A stretch of 64,000 nt of DNA from MGBC163016 sp964649145. GTDB taxonomy: Bacteria > Actinomycetota > Coriobacteriia > Coriobacteriales > Eggerthellaceae. A program made the position numbers and the translations under genes. Numbering within the stretch: the first letter of the stretch is position 1; every line of letters starts with the position of its first letter. This document shows, in pieces, positions 40,970 through 50,531 of the stretch. The notes under the pieces were generated by a model. The model ran no database searches, was not told where the DNA came from, and saw nothing but the letters and a program-made list of their open reading frames with translations. Location of the stretch: positions 5,488 through 69,487 of the forward strand of contig CAZYOQ010000006.1 of NCBI GenBank assembly GCA_964649145.1, written 5' to 3'.

Positions 40970-43882
40970 ATGATTGATATGAATATGGTGGAGGGTTTTG
41001 GCTTTAAGCTTGAACTTTCGCAGCCCGTTGAAGAAATTGAAGGCACGGCATATGTTTTTCGCCACGCTACAGGAGCAAGACTGCTCTACTTGCAAAATGA
41101 TGACAATAATAAAGGCTTTTCGATAACGTTTAAAACGCCTGCCAACGATGATACTGGCGTGTTTCACATACTTGAACATTCTGTTTTGTGCGGATCAGAA
41201 AAATATCCTGTCAAGGAACCATTCGTAAACTTGCTCAAGAATTCTATGCAGACCTTTCTGAACGCGATGACGTTTCCCGACAAAACTATGTATCCAGTGG
41301 CATCCACTAACATGCGTGACCTCTTAAACCTTACAAGCGTATATCTCGATGCGGTCTTCCATCCAAATATTTACACCAACAGGCGTATATTCGAACAAGA
41401 AGGCTGGCATCTTGAATGCGGTCCAAAAGAGGAGGGGAATCTGGAATACAACGGCGTTGTTTTCAATGAGATGAAAGGTGCCTTGTCAGACTCTGATTCG
41501 GTGCTATTTGATACGCTTTCAGCCGCCCTTTTCCCCGACACCGCTTACAGGTTTGAGTCCGGGGGCACTCCTGATGCCATTCCAACTCTTGACTACGAAT
41601 CTTTCTTGGACACTCATGCCAGGCATTACCGCCCCTCGAACAGCTATATCGTTCTGTATGGCAATATGGACTTAGAGCCGTTCCTTGAGCTTATTGACTC
41701 TTCTTTGCGCAGTGCGAAAAACGATAGCACCCCTATAAATGCGCTGGACTTGCAATCGCCAGTTTGCAATATGGCAGTTAAGCGCAAGATGCAAACTTCT
41801 CCCGACAGCTCTTGTGCTGCGCTTGGATTTGTTGTGGCTCAAGCTAAAGACCGAGAACGCATAGCCGCAATCCAGATTTTGTTTGATGCCATTATGGGGT
41901 CAAACGAGGCGCCAATGAAAAAGGCTCTTTTGGCCTCTGGCATCGCAGACGAATATGAGGGAGCGCCAGTAAGTTCGTTAGCCCAGCCGTTTGTGGTTCT
42001 TACAGCTAGAGGCCTTCACTCAGAGGATGCTTTAAGTAAGCTAGAGGCTGCAGTTGCCCACGAAGCTAAACGGCTTTACGAAGGTGGGCTTAGCGAAGAC
42101 ATCGTGGAAGCTGCCTTAAACCATGCGGAATTCTCAATTAGGGAAGGGGATTTCGGAGTTGCTGATGGTGTGTACTATTCGATTTCGGCAATGCTTGGAT
42201 GGCTTTATGACGACTCTCCGGAGTCGGCTCTTCTCTACATTCGCTATGAAGAGATTCTGCGAAGCCTCAGAGAAAAGCTCGGGACTGGGTATTTCGCGAA
42301 CCTTATAAGCGAGATCTTCCTTGAAAACAAACATAAAGCCTCAGCTGAGGTTATACCTGTAGAAGATGTGGAAGACTGCCCTTCTAGCCTTAGGCTTAAA
42401 GAACTTGAATCCACATTGTCTGCTTCACAGTTTGAAGAGATTGACATCGAGGCCAACGCACTTCACGAGGCGCAAATGGCTCCAGATGCTGAGATAGATG
42501 TGGCGAAGCTTCCTACTCTTTCCCGCGAAGATGTTGACTCTCCTGCTGAAGAACCGAAGTGTCACATTTTTGATTTAGGGCAGCTGAAGGTCATGCGCCA
42601 CGATTTAGACACTCATGGAATCGTTTACGTTTCAAAATATTTCGATCTGGGATGCCTTACATTTGATGACCTTCCTTATGTATCTATTCTTTCAATGGTG
42701 CTAGGCAAGATGGATACCGAAGCCCACACTGCAACAGAGATAGATACATTGGTTCAATCTGAGCTTGGGTCTTTGAGTTTTTCGTGCGATACATACGCGT
42801 CTTCTGAGGGAGCAAAAGACGTCAGGAGCGTGTTGGTGGTAAGAGCATCATGTCTTGCAAGCAAGATCTTGTCTCTTTGTGACCTTGTAAACGAGATACT
42901 TACAACCACTCTCTTCAATGACCGAACTAGGCTTGAAAACATATTGACTCAGTTCAAGGTGGGCAAAGAACAGCAATTCGTTATGTCAGGTGATGGTGTT
43001 GCTAGCACTAGGGCTGCCTCCTACATTTATCCAAGCGCCCGTCTGGTTGAGCAGACGGCTAATATCGACTTCTACCAGTTTGTGAAAGGTATGCTGGTCG
43101 ACTTCGACTCGGCTGCAGACAGTCTTGCAAACAAGTTGCGCGATCTTGCAAAGATCGTTTTCACCGATGACGATTGCTTGCTTTCTTTTGCGGGCTGTGA
43201 TGAGGCTTTTGAGTCATATTGCGAAAGTGGCGCTCTATTGGGAACAAATCCTGATAAGCCAAAAGACATTCTTAAAATTCCTACTTTCAAGCCTAAAGAC
43301 GAAGCCTTTGCTGTGCCTGCGGATATTGCATATTGCGCCTTGGTCTACGACAGAAGCAAGGTGGATATGCCCCTTGCTGAATTCAGCGGAATATGGGCGA
43401 TTGCTGCTCGTGTACTTTCGTTTGATTATCTTTGGAACGAGGTTCGAGTCGTGGGAGGCGCTTATGGGGTCAAGTTTAATTCCACAAGGCTTGGTTTAAC
43501 TACCTTCTCGTCTTTTAGAGACCCGCATGTAAACGAGACATTCGACAGATTTTGCACGTCAGGGGAATGGTTGGCAAAATTCCATCCGCATAAAGACGAA
43601 TTTGAGGGCTATGTTGTAAGTACAGCTGCATCGTTTGACAAACCCTTGAAAACGAAAGGTCTAATTCATAGACAGGTAAGCATGTATCTGGGCGGATATT
43701 CATACGAGGAGTACCTACAACATCGCCAGGAGGTTTTAGATGCAAAATTGAGCGACCTTCTTGCTTTGTCAGAGCCAATTTCTAAGATATGCGAGCAGGC
43801 AAATAGGTGCGTTATTGGCAACAAGGCGCTGATAGAGCAGTCGGGCTTGGATGTTCCTATCGTTGATCTTATTGGAATATAA
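40970..43882 (+). CDS. M16C metalloprotease (presequence protease PreP-like)
   Basis: A 970-residue insulinase-family peptidase. The inverted zinc motif HILEH (HxxEH) lies near residue 62, with EEYNGVVFNEMKGALSD-type segment (key Glu in NEMKG) around 165 supplying the third ligand. Length and the four-part M16 layout, with the inactive C-terminal half, fit the M16C group (PreP/CymA). These enzymes degrade short peptides; no signal peptide is seen, so it is predicted cytoplasmic. The start ATG 40970 follows GGAAGGA; the open frame extends to a TTG six codons earlier. Confidence 0.92.
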   Translation: MIDMNMVEGFGFKLELSQPVEEIEGTAYVFRHATGARLLYLQNDDNNKGFSITFKTPANDDTGVFHILEHSVLCGSEKYPVKEPFVNLLKNSMQTFLNAMTFPDKTMYPVASTNMRDLLNLTSVYLDAVFHPNIYTNRRIFEQEGWHLECGPKEEGNLEYNGVVFNEMKGALSDSDSVLFDTLSAALFPDTAYRFESGGTPDAIPTLDYESFLDTHARHYRPSNSYIVLYGNMDLEPFLELIDSSLRSAKNDSTPINALDLQSPVCNMAVKRKMQTSPDSSCAALGFVVAQAKDRERIAAIQILFDAIMGSNEAPMKKALLASGIADEYEGAPVSSLAQPFVVLTARGLHSEDALSKLEAAVAHEAKRLYEGGLSEDIVEAALNHAEFSIREGDFGVADGVYYSISAMLGWLYDDSPESALLYIRYEEILRSLREKLGTGYFANLISEIFLENKHKASAEVIPVEDVEDCPSSLRLKELESTLSASQFEEIDIEANALHEAQMAPDAEIDVAKLPTLSREDVDSPAEEPKCHIFDLGQLKVMRHDLDTHGIVYVSKYFDLGCLTFDDLPYVSILSMVLGKMDTEAHTATEIDTLVQSELGSLSFSCDTYASSEGAKDVRSVLVVRASCLASKILSLCDLVNEILTTTLFNDRTRLENILTQFKVGKEQQFVMSGDGVASTRAASYIYPSARLVEQTANIDFYQFVKGMLVDFDSAADSLANKLRDLAKIVFTDDDCLLSFAGCDEAFESYCESGALLGTNPDKPKDILKIPTFKPKDEAFAVPADIAYCALVYDRSKVDMPLAEFSGIWAIAARVLSFDYLWNEVRVVGGAYGVKFNSTRLGLTTFSSFRDPHVNETFDRFCTSGEWLAKFHPHKDEFEGYVVSTAASFDKPLKTKGLIHRQVSMYLGGYSYEEYLQHRQEVLDAKLSDLLALSEPISKICEQANRCVIGNKALIEQSGLDVPIVDLIGI

Positions 43883-43912
43883 TGATGTTCTTGTTTGCAT
43901 GTATGTATCACT

Positions 43913-44266
43913 ATGGGAAATTCTGAAGAGTATAAACATATCAAGGTTTCTTCTGGACATGGCGATGAGGTTGTCATAAAGGCTGGCGTGCGTGATGACG
44001 ATCTCCCAAACACTGAAGTCGAAAGTGTTATAGAACAGCGTACAGAGGTTGTATCAGCAAACTTTGAACTTGACGAGCCGGACGCGCCAAGTGAATCTGC
44101 CGAGCTTCACAAACCTGTAAGTTCGGTGGAAAGTAACAAGGGTTATAACCCCACAACCCTTGAAGATATCAATGACGCGAAAATGTCGAAAGTCCAAATT
44201 GTCGTGATAGTGCTAGCAGTTTTGGCGGTTGTCGCATTTGTTGTTTGGTATATCGCCTTTAAATAA
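43913..44266 (+). CDS. Small C-terminally anchored membrane protein
   Basis: A 117-residue protein. About 90 polar, acidic residues (rich in Glu, Ser, Val) are followed by one C-terminal hydrophobic segment (about 91-115), so it is tail-anchored. The ATG 43913 has no clear ribosome site; an upstream in-frame TTG at 43895 is a weaker choice. It was not assigned to a family. The next gene, also a single-pass membrane protein, starts 10 bp after. Confidence 0.7.
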   Translation: MGNSEEYKHIKVSSGHGDEVVIKAGVRDDDLPNTEVESVIEQRTEVVSANFELDEPDAPSESAELHKPVSSVESNKGYNPTTLEDINDAKMSKVQIVVIVLAVLAVVAFVVWYIAFK

Positions 44267-44276
44267 GGAGTTTTCA

Positions 44277-45284
44277 ATGGATAATAATCAAAATATAAGC
44301 GGACAACAACCACCTTTGCAGTCCGAGCAGCAAACACAGCCTGAGCAGCAGGTACAGTCCCAGCAAACACCTTTTCAGCAAGAAGAGCCAGACCGCTTTC
44401 AACAGGATTCTTTCCAGCCCACTGCCTCCCAAGGTGCAGAAAACGCCGCTTTAGGTGAGGAATCTTCGGAATTAAGCCAGGGTAAAAAGCGTGCGGTACA
44501 TGCTAAAGCGGCATCGTCTGCTTTCATGCAACGATCTGCGAAGATGAGAAAGCTTTATGTGGTGATAATCATATTGCTTTGTATTGTTGTTGCGGCAATA
44601 GTCGTACTTGCAGTGAGGATGGTTTGGACCTCCGATAATTCCGTAACGCAGCAAACCCAAGTTGTCTCCACCGATTTAACCGAAGCAGGCGAGGGTGATG
44701 ACTCAAGCGGTAATGAAGTCCAAAAGACAACCGTTCCAAATCTTGTTGAATTGTTAGGGCAAAAACGAGCTAAAGCCATCGAGATGATAGGACATGGCGC
44801 CGAAATTGTAAGCAGCCGAAAAGTCAAAGAGAAAGGTAGCGATATTGCTCGTGAGCTTACTGTTGAACTTACAGACGAGCCTTCTGATAACAATAGTGGT
44901 GCACCAAGTGTTTACTTGAGCCTTAATAAAGATGGTAAGGTAGTTCATGTAGGTTATTCAGCAGCGATATCTTCTTTGGGATATGGCTCGGCAAGCTTTG
45001 CTGACACGGTCGAGTCGGAACATATAGTCGAAAACACTCTTGGCGAAGCAGGGCTTAGCGTCGAAGAAGGGTCTGCCGTCTTGCCTGAAGACGAAACTGA
45101 GTACAAGTCTTATTCGAGCGACGGGTCTGCCACTACAAAAGAGTATTGTTCGTTTTCGGGTAAGGGCACAGCCAATGAAAATACATATGATTGGGAGGCA
45201 ATCCTGTCTTATGACTATACTGTGGCAAACGCGTCTGAAAACCTAAACGACACCATTCGTATAATCTTTATTTACGTCTCCTAG
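44277..45284 (+). CDS. Single-pass membrane protein with Gln-rich N-terminus
   Basis: The start ATG 44277 follows AAGGAG by seven bases; the longer open frame reaches back into the previous gene. The protein has 335 residues: a Gln/Pro-rich cytoplasmic N-terminus (1-55), a transmembrane segment (about 92-116), and an extracellular part of about 220 residues. The extracellular part begins like a PASTA repeat (TVPNLVELLGQKRAKAIEMIG) but does not continue as one. It could be a surface sensor or cell-wall protein. Function unknown. It is probably cotranscribed with the preceding tail-anchored protein. Confidence 0.75.
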   Translation: MDNNQNISGQQPPLQSEQQTQPEQQVQSQQTPFQQEEPDRFQQDSFQPTASQGAENAALGEESSELSQGKKRAVHAKAASSAFMQRSAKMRKLYVVIIILLCIVVAAIVVLAVRMVWTSDNSVTQQTQVVSTDLTEAGEGDDSSGNEVQKTTVPNLVELLGQKRAKAIEMIGHGAEIVSSRKVKEKGSDIARELTVELTDEPSDNNSGAPSVYLSLNKDGKVVHVGYSAAISSLGYGSASFADTVESEHIVENTLGEAGLSVEEGSAVLPEDETEYKSYSSDGSATTKEYCSFSGKGTANENTYDWEAILSYDYTVANASENLNDTIRIIFIYVS

Positions 45285-45474
45285 CTTTGGCTAGGTGTAT
45301 GCAGGCTTTGGGCTTGTGTGTGCGAAATATTTTTTGTTTGCGCATATAAGCACCTTGCGCTAAACTGATTCAGCTAACACAAGCGGGTCACGCACCCCAC
45401 CTGGTTCGGCGCTTTTTTGCAGCTGATGGGTCATTCGAATATGAAGGGTAACATGCTTGCATGTTCTTTTGACG

Positions 45475-45502
45475 AATACCTGCCGCTGCGCAGGTATTTT
45501 TT
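45475..45502 (+). terminator. Leader attenuator of the infC-rpmI-rplT operon
   Basis: AATACCTGC pairs with GCAGGTATT across a six-base loop and runs into a six-T tail, 60 bp before infC. A second perfect hairpin AACATGC/GCATGTT (45450-45465, TT loop, followed by CTTTT) lies just upstream and could compete with it. Such leaders allow L20 or antitermination control of the operon. Confidence 0.8.
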
Positions 45503-45561
45503 GTGCACACATGGTGCATTAACAAATGAGGCGCTAATGCGCCAAGAAGGAGGTGAGCGCA

Positions 45562-46128
45562 ATAGCCGCTCAAGAGCCAAGGCTCAACGACGAGATTAAT
45601 ATTTCCGAATGCAGGTTAATTGATTTCGACGGGAACCAAATGGGGGTTTACAAAATCGATCAAGCGCAAAGCATTGCGGACGCAGCTGGTCTTGATTTGG
45701 TTGAGATTGCCCCGAACGCGCAGCCGCCAGTATGCCGCGTCATGGATTACGGCAAGTATAAATACGATCAGGCCATTAAAGCCAAGCAGGCAAAGAAAAA
45801 CCAGACCAAGATCGAGATCAAGGAGATGAAGTTTCGTCCAAAGATCGATGTTGGCGACTACGAAACGAAAAAGAAGCATGTACTTCGTTTTCTCTCTGTT
45901 GGAAACAAGGTGAAAATCACCATCATGTTCAGGGGGCGCGAAATGGTTCACCCCGAACAGGGGCTTTCGATCCTTGAACGTTTGGCGGATGATCTCAAAG
46001 ACGTTGCGGTTGTCGAGAATCAGCCAAAGATGGAGGGACGCAACATGCACATGCTAATCGCCCCATTATCCCAATCTACCAAGAAGAAGGATTCCGGCAA
46101 AGCTTCCAAGAAATCGAACGAGGAATAG
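45562..46128 (+). CDS. infC: Translation initiation factor IF-3
   Basis: The factor binds the 30S subunit and proofreads initiator tRNA pairing. The two IF3 domains are visible (EPRLNDEINISECRLIDFDGNQMGV; and KVKITIMFRGREMVHPE). The open frame begins with GTG 45553, but that codon overlaps the ribosome site AAGGAGG. An ATA at 45562, eight bases past GGAGG, gives the family-like start (AAQEPRLNDEI). Non-AUG starts are the classical autoregulatory feature of infC, so ATA is preferred here as an inference. It is the first gene of infC-rpmI-rplT. Confidence 0.9.
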   Translation: MAAQEPRLNDEINISECRLIDFDGNQMGVYKIDQAQSIADAAGLDLVEIAPNAQPPVCRVMDYGKYKYDQAIKAKQAKKNQTKIEIKEMKFRPKIDVGDYETKKKHVLRFLSVGNKVKITIMFRGREMVHPEQGLSILERLADDLKDVAVVENQPKMEGRNMHMLIAPLSQSTKKKDSGKASKKSNEE

Positions 46129-46146
46129 CGAAAAGGAGTATTAGAA

Positions 46147-46344
46147 ATGCCGAAGATGAAAACACATCGCGGAACAGCTAAAAGGTTTCGCGTAACAGGC
46201 AGCGGAAAAATTATGCGCTCCAAGGCCTTCAAGAGCCACATTCTGACTAAGAAAAGCCAGAAGCGCAAGCGTAACTTCCGCCACGAGACAGAAGTTGCGA
46301 AAGCAGACAACAATGCGGTAGCCCGCAACCTAGGCCTCAAATAA
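46147..46344 (+). CDS. rpmI: 50S ribosomal protein L35
   Basis: A 65-residue basic protein with the L35 motif (MPKMKTHRGTAKRFRVTGSGK, described by its KMKTHRGTAKRF core) and KSHILTKKSQKRKR. AAAAGGAG precedes the ATG. It lies between infC and rplT in the conserved order. Confidence 0.98.
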   Translation: MPKMKTHRGTAKRFRVTGSGKIMRSKAFKSHILTKKSQKRKRNFRHETEVAKADNNAVARNLGLK

Positions 46345-46365
46345 CCTTAAAGGAGATGCATAGAA

Positions 46366-46719
46366 ATGGCACGAGTAAAAAGATCTATTAATGCAAAGAA
46401 GAAGCGCCGTAAGGTACTATCCCGCGCCAAGGGCTACTATGGCATGCGTTCACGCTCGTATCGTAATGCTAAACAGCAAGTCCAGCATTCCATGCAGTAC
46501 CAGTATCGTGATCGTCGCACGAAGAAACGTGAGTTCCGCAAGCTATGGATTACGCGCATCAATGCTGCAGCCCGCGAGAATGGCATGTCTTACTCCACCT
46601 TTATGAATGGCCTTTCAAAGGCTGGGGTCGAGCTTGACCGCAAGGTTTTGGCTGATATGGCCGTGACCGACCCAGATGCGTTTAGCGCCGTTGTTGAGAT
46701 TGCCAAGGCTGCTCTTTAA
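46366..46719 (+). CDS. rplT: 50S ribosomal protein L20
   Basis: A 117-residue basic protein. The early assembly protein L20 is recognised by MARVKRS and KVLSRAKGYYGMRS and by the C-terminal domain (RINAAARENGMSYSTFMNGL). AAAGGAG precedes the start. In other bacteria L20 represses its own operon through the leader RNA, consistent with the attenuator upstream of infC. Confidence 0.98.
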   Translation: MARVKRSINAKKKRRKVLSRAKGYYGMRSRSYRNAKQQVQHSMQYQYRDRRTKKREFRKLWITRINAAARENGMSYSTFMNGLSKAGVELDRKVLADMAVTDPDAFSAVVEIAKAAL

Positions 46720-46738
46720 TTATTTCAGGTAAAAATTA

Positions 46739-46765
46739 GGCGGTGTAGGAATTTCCTGCGCCGCC
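46739..46765 (+). terminator. Terminator downstream of rplT
   Basis: GGCGGTGTAGGA and TCCTGCGCCGCC form a 12-bp stem with two G-U pairs, followed by CTTTC. It closes the ribosomal operon. Confidence 0.75.
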
Positions 46766-46859
46766 CTTTCATGTAATCCTTACGTAAGGTAATGTTTACC
46801 AATTCGCGATATCATTTAAATCGCACTTGCGAATTTGACAGGATGAATTCGAGGTCTTA

Positions 46860-47837
46860 GTGATATCTGAAATCGACAAGGAATCGACGATAGAACAAGC
46901 CTGCAAGGGTAAAGGCGTTGCAGTACTAATTCCTTGCTATAACGAGGAACTTACGGTTGGTCGGGTTATAGACGATTTCAAGGAGGCCTTGCCCCTTGCA
47001 GATATCTATGTATATAACAATAATTCAACCGATAATACTGCAAAAATAGCGCGTGAGCACGGCGCAATACTTAGAAGCGAGTCACGTCAAGGCAAGGGCT
47101 TTGTAGTTAGGCAAATGTTTCGCGACATCGATGCCGATTACTACATTATGGTAGATGGCGATGATACCTACCCTGCTCAGTCGGCTTCAGATCTTATTCG
47201 CCCTCTGGCCGCAAACATTGCCGACATGACGGTGGGAGATAGGCTTTCTAACGGCACATATGACAAAGAAAATGATCGCCCGTTCCACAGTTTTGGCAAC
47301 AATCTTGTTCGATGGATGATCAAAAGCATCTACAAGTATGATTTCAAAGACGTGATGACGGGCTATCGCGCGTTTAACCGCGTTTTTGTGAAAACTATGC
47401 CCGTTCTTTCAGCCGGCTTTCAAATCGAGACGGAGATATCTATTCATGCGGTAGACAAGCGTTGGCGCATAGCAGAGGTGCCAATTCAGTATCGAGACCG
47501 CCCTGAAGGCTCTGAGTCTAAGCTTGACACGTTCGGAGACGGCGCGAGCGTTATCATGGCCATTGTTTCCCTTTTTAAAGACTATAAACCGATGGCTTTT
47601 TTTGGATGGGTGGCTCTTATCTTCGTGATTCTAGGACTTATAGCAGGAATTCCTGTGATCTACGAATTCACGCTTACTCATCTTGTCGAACGTTTCCCTA
47701 CAGCACTGCTAGCAGTTGCGCTTGTGCTATGCGGAGCTATGTCTTTTATGGTAGGTCTGATCCTAGATACTGTTGCGAAGAATAACCGCAAGCAGTGGGA
47801 GATAGAGGTTTACAGGGCTTATAGCAAGAAGTTTTAG
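46860..47837 (+). CDS. DPM1/GtrB-like family 2 glycosyltransferase
   Basis: A 325-residue GT2 with a cytoplasmic catalytic domain (LIPCYNEELTVGRVIDDF, NNSTDNTAKIA, VDGDDTYPA) and two C-terminal membrane segments (about 240-265 and 278-305). The layout matches polyprenyl-phosphate or lipid glucosyl/mannosyl transferases. The start is GTG 46860, with GAGG five bases upstream. It is convergent with the UPF0104 gene, and may supply glycosyl lipid to an envelope pathway. Confidence 0.9.
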   Translation: MISEIDKESTIEQACKGKGVAVLIPCYNEELTVGRVIDDFKEALPLADIYVYNNNSTDNTAKIAREHGAILRSESRQGKGFVVRQMFRDIDADYYIMVDGDDTYPAQSASDLIRPLAANIADMTVGDRLSNGTYDKENDRPFHSFGNNLVRWMIKSIYKYDFKDVMTGYRAFNRVFVKTMPVLSAGFQIETEISIHAVDKRWRIAEVPIQYRDRPEGSESKLDTFGDGASVIMAIVSLFKDYKPMAFFGWVALIFVILGLIAGIPVIYEFTLTHLVERFPTALLAVALVLCGAMSFMVGLILDTVAKNNRKQWEIEVYRAYSKKF

Positions 47838-47845
47838 GCTTAGTT

Positions 47846-49279
47846 TTAAAAGTTTTCCTGGTTTGCTTCTGTAGCCGATTCTGCGGCGGTTTGTGTAGCG
47901 CTTTTTTCTTCAGTACCTTCTACGCTTGCTTGTGCAGCAACTTTCGTAGCCGTCGATGCGATCGCCTCAGCACCTTCGCCACTTCTTTGTGCAGTGCCCT
48001 GAGTAGTGACCTGTGCAGTGCCATTCGCTGTCGTAAAAGCCATTCTGATATCGTCGCGGCGAATCCATTTTGCAAGCCAGCTTTCCTGGTTGTTTACCAT
48101 AAGCGTCAATATCATCCCAAGAATAATGGGCAGATAGAAGGTGAAAAACCTCCAGACGAATGCGGAAAGTGCAACCATCGAAGGCTGTCCGTACACATAG
48201 TTAAAGAATGCAACATAGCTTGCTTCAGCTGCCCCTATGGCTCCTGGAAGTGGGACGAACGACGAGATTAGATAAACGAACGCTTGGCAAGATATTACGG
48301 TGAAGAAATCGTTGTTCTCAAGACCGAAGCCTGCGAATATGATCCAAGACATCGAGAAGTAGACAGTTAGCTGAACAAATGTCACAAGAGAGACTTTGAC
48401 TAGCAGTACTGGTTCTTTCAATAGGTACTTGATTCCAACATAAGCTTCCTCAAGGGATTTTTCGGTATTTTCAAGTGTCTTGTCAGGTTCTTTCAGTATG
48501 CCTATCTTGCCAGCAAGGTTGATTATCCACCGTACAAGCTTGCATATCGGTTCTTTTGCAAAAGCGAGCGCAAACAACATCGCTATTAAGAAGAACCCGC
48601 CAATAAACCCGATAGCCACTAGGTACATTAGAGGACGCATATCCCCTACGAAATAATTGAAGCGCAGAAGCAGGACAATTATCGCGTAAATGATCATAGT
48701 GAGCTGATAAACAATGAACCTGCACAGAAGCATCGGTAAGCTTATGTGGGCAGGTAGCCCGAATCTCGAATAGTAATAGGCCTGCATAGGTTGCCCGCCA
48801 CTTGAGAGCGGTGTTATGCAGTTGAAATACTGGCCTATCACTGTGACGATATTGGTCTTTAAAAACGAAAATCCTTTGAAAAGTGAGTTGCAAATAAGTT
48901 GCATGCTTGCAGATTCAAGAACCCAGTAAACAACAATCATCACAAGCGCTATGAGCAAAAAGCTCCAGTTAAAGCTTGTGAGGGCACGAGCTAGATCATC
49001 TGCTTCGCCCGCTACGAAGAGGTATATGAACATCACGATAAACGCCAACGCGCATAGTACTATGTTTACTTTTCGCCCGAAGGAATGCGCGGTACCTTTA
49101 TCGGGAACCCCTTGCTCTTCGGCAATAGCAGAAAGGTCTATATCGGAAAGGTCGACATTAACGTTGTTCATGTCGAGTTCTGATCTTCGGGCAGTAGCCT
49201 GTATCGTATCGCTTGCGTGCGCAGCTTCAGCACTACCTTGATTATTCAGTGGATGTGATTCGAGATTTTTGTCGTCCAT
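47846..49279 (-). CDS. UPF0104/LPG_synthase_TM family membrane protein
   Basis: A 477-residue integral membrane protein of the AglD/MprF-like flippase superfamily (PF03706). Polar tails flank about eight hydrophobic segments (about 75-385). A typical motif is SGGQPMQAYYYSRFGLP (about 160-176), together with PLPGAIGAAEASYVAFF. The C-terminal tail (about 400-477) is Ala/Thr/Glu-rich and low in complexity. Family members transfer or flip lipids. It stands between two GT2 genes, supporting a glycolipid role. Confidence 0.87.
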   Translation of the reverse strand: MDDKNLESHPLNNQGSAEAAHASDTIQATARRSELDMNNVNVDLSDIDLSAIAEEQGVPDKGTAHSFGRKVNIVLCALAFIVMFIYLFVAGEADDLARALTSFNWSFLLIALVMIVVYWVLESASMQLICNSLFKGFSFLKTNIVTVIGQYFNCITPLSSGGQPMQAYYYSRFGLPAHISLPMLLCRFIVYQLTMIIYAIIVLLLRFNYFVGDMRPLMYLVAIGFIGGFFLIAMLFALAFAKEPICKLVRWIINLAGKIGILKEPDKTLENTEKSLEEAYVGIKYLLKEPVLLVKVSLVTFVQLTVYFSMSWIIFAGFGLENNDFFTVISCQAFVYLISSFVPLPGAIGAAEASYVAFFNYVYGQPSMVALSAFVWRFFTFYLPIILGMILTLMVNNQESWLAKWIRRDDIRMAFTTANGTAQVTTQGTAQRSGEGAEAIASTATKVAAQASVEGTEEKSATQTAAESATEANQENF

Positions 49280-49321
49280 AATGGGCCTATCGAGTGCGAG
49301 ATTAGCGCAATTCGTGGAAAC

Positions 49322-50428
49322 TTAAGCGAACTTGAAAAGCCTTTGCGCTATCCAATAGAAGAATTTCGCTAGCGACCTTCCAAGGGCTGTTTTCCTGTTC
49401 GCAAGTCCTGCAAGCGATTTTCTTACTTTTGTATGCAGAACCGGGTTTTCTGTTTTCAGATATGACCAAAGCTCCTTGTTTTTCTGTATCGCCTCGGGCG
49501 TGTTAATTTTGAACAAATATATTGTTGACACACTCATCATACAGGATATATAGCCCATCATCAAAAGCGCGCGATTAGGTTGTTGCTCATATAGCTTTGC
49601 ATAATCGTTGTTGTCTATTGCAAGCTTAGAGGCAAGTAATTGCTGGTCGATGTTCTTTTTCACCACGTCAATTTCGATCGACTGACCCTCGCGACCGATT
49701 ATGTAGTGGTAGACATCAATATCCATATAGAAAAGGGTCTCGACAAATGGCATAGGTTGAAGCAGTAAAAGGGAATCCATATAGGACACGCCTGTGGGTA
49801 GCTTTACATTTGCTTCGTGAATTACCGATGTCTTGAACCATGCAGCGTGGATCATTATCTTCTGGTCGATGTTGGGGGTACCCATTTCTTCCCATGTGAA
49901 CAGGCGACCTTCAGGGAAAAGCTTGTTGTAGCGAATCGACCTCTTGGTGTTGTCGGTGATATGGTCGTAAACATAGTTAGTTATGAATAAGTCAGGTGCG
50001 CTGTTTGTATCTCTTAATTCAGCCAACGTTTCAAGAGCTGTATTTAGAGCTTCTTCGTCGAGGTAGTCGTCCGAATCGAGAACCTTGAAATAGGTGCCAT
50101 GGGCATGTTTTATGGCTGTATTTACGACTCCGCCCCAATTCATGTTTTCTTGGTCGATTGCAACTACGTCGGGGTAATTCTTTTCGTATTCATGTGCTAT
50201 TTGAGGGGTTTCATCTGTAGAGCCGTCGTTAACGATTAATACTTCGCAAGGATACTTAAGTGCCTCAAGCAGCATGTCGATGCATTTTCTCATGTATCCT
50301 GCCGAGTTATAGCAAGGTATGACAAACGTGACTAAAGGACTCATACCAGATAGATGTGCTTCCACGCCGCCCGCTTGACTTGTTGTAGTCACCTTTGTAG
50401 TGCCTTTCTTTGGATTTCTAAGCCTCAT
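49322..50428 (-). CDS. Family 2 glycosyltransferase
   Basis: A 368-residue GT2 (cps/teichoic-type). The catalytic domain starts at about residue 32 (VTFVIPCYNSAGYMRKCIDML), with NDGSTDET and the DxD-like LDSDDYLDE. A helical C-terminal region follows. The first 28 residues are non-conserved, and the start could instead be the internal ATG at about residue 29; neither has a good ribosome site. It lies 42 bp downstream of the UPF0104 start and is transcribed the same way, so these two genes may form a unit. Confidence 0.88.
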   Translation of the reverse strand: MRLRNPKKGTTKVTTTSQAGGVEAHLSGMSPLVTFVIPCYNSAGYMRKCIDMLLEALKYPCEVLIVNDGSTDETPQIAHEYEKNYPDVVAIDQENMNWGGVVNTAIKHAHGTYFKVLDSDDYLDEEALNTALETLAELRDTNSAPDLFITNYVYDHITDNTKRSIRYNKLFPEGRLFTWEEMGTPNIDQKIMIHAAWFKTSVIHEANVKLPTGVSYMDSLLLLQPMPFVETLFYMDIDVYHYIIGREGQSIEIDVVKKNIDQQLLASKLAIDNNDYAKLYEQQPNRALLMMGYISCMMSVSTIYLFKINTPEAIQKNKELWSYLKTENPVLHTKVRKSLAGLANRKTALGRSLAKFFYWIAQRLFKFA

Positions 50429-50531
50429 AGTATACCGCTAGACTTTGATCAGGGCTTTCATCAAGCGTCTTGTTTGGTGGTCGAGGCGCCTGTTTGGGAT
50501 GGCGTCGAATATGAATTATTCTCAACGCCTT

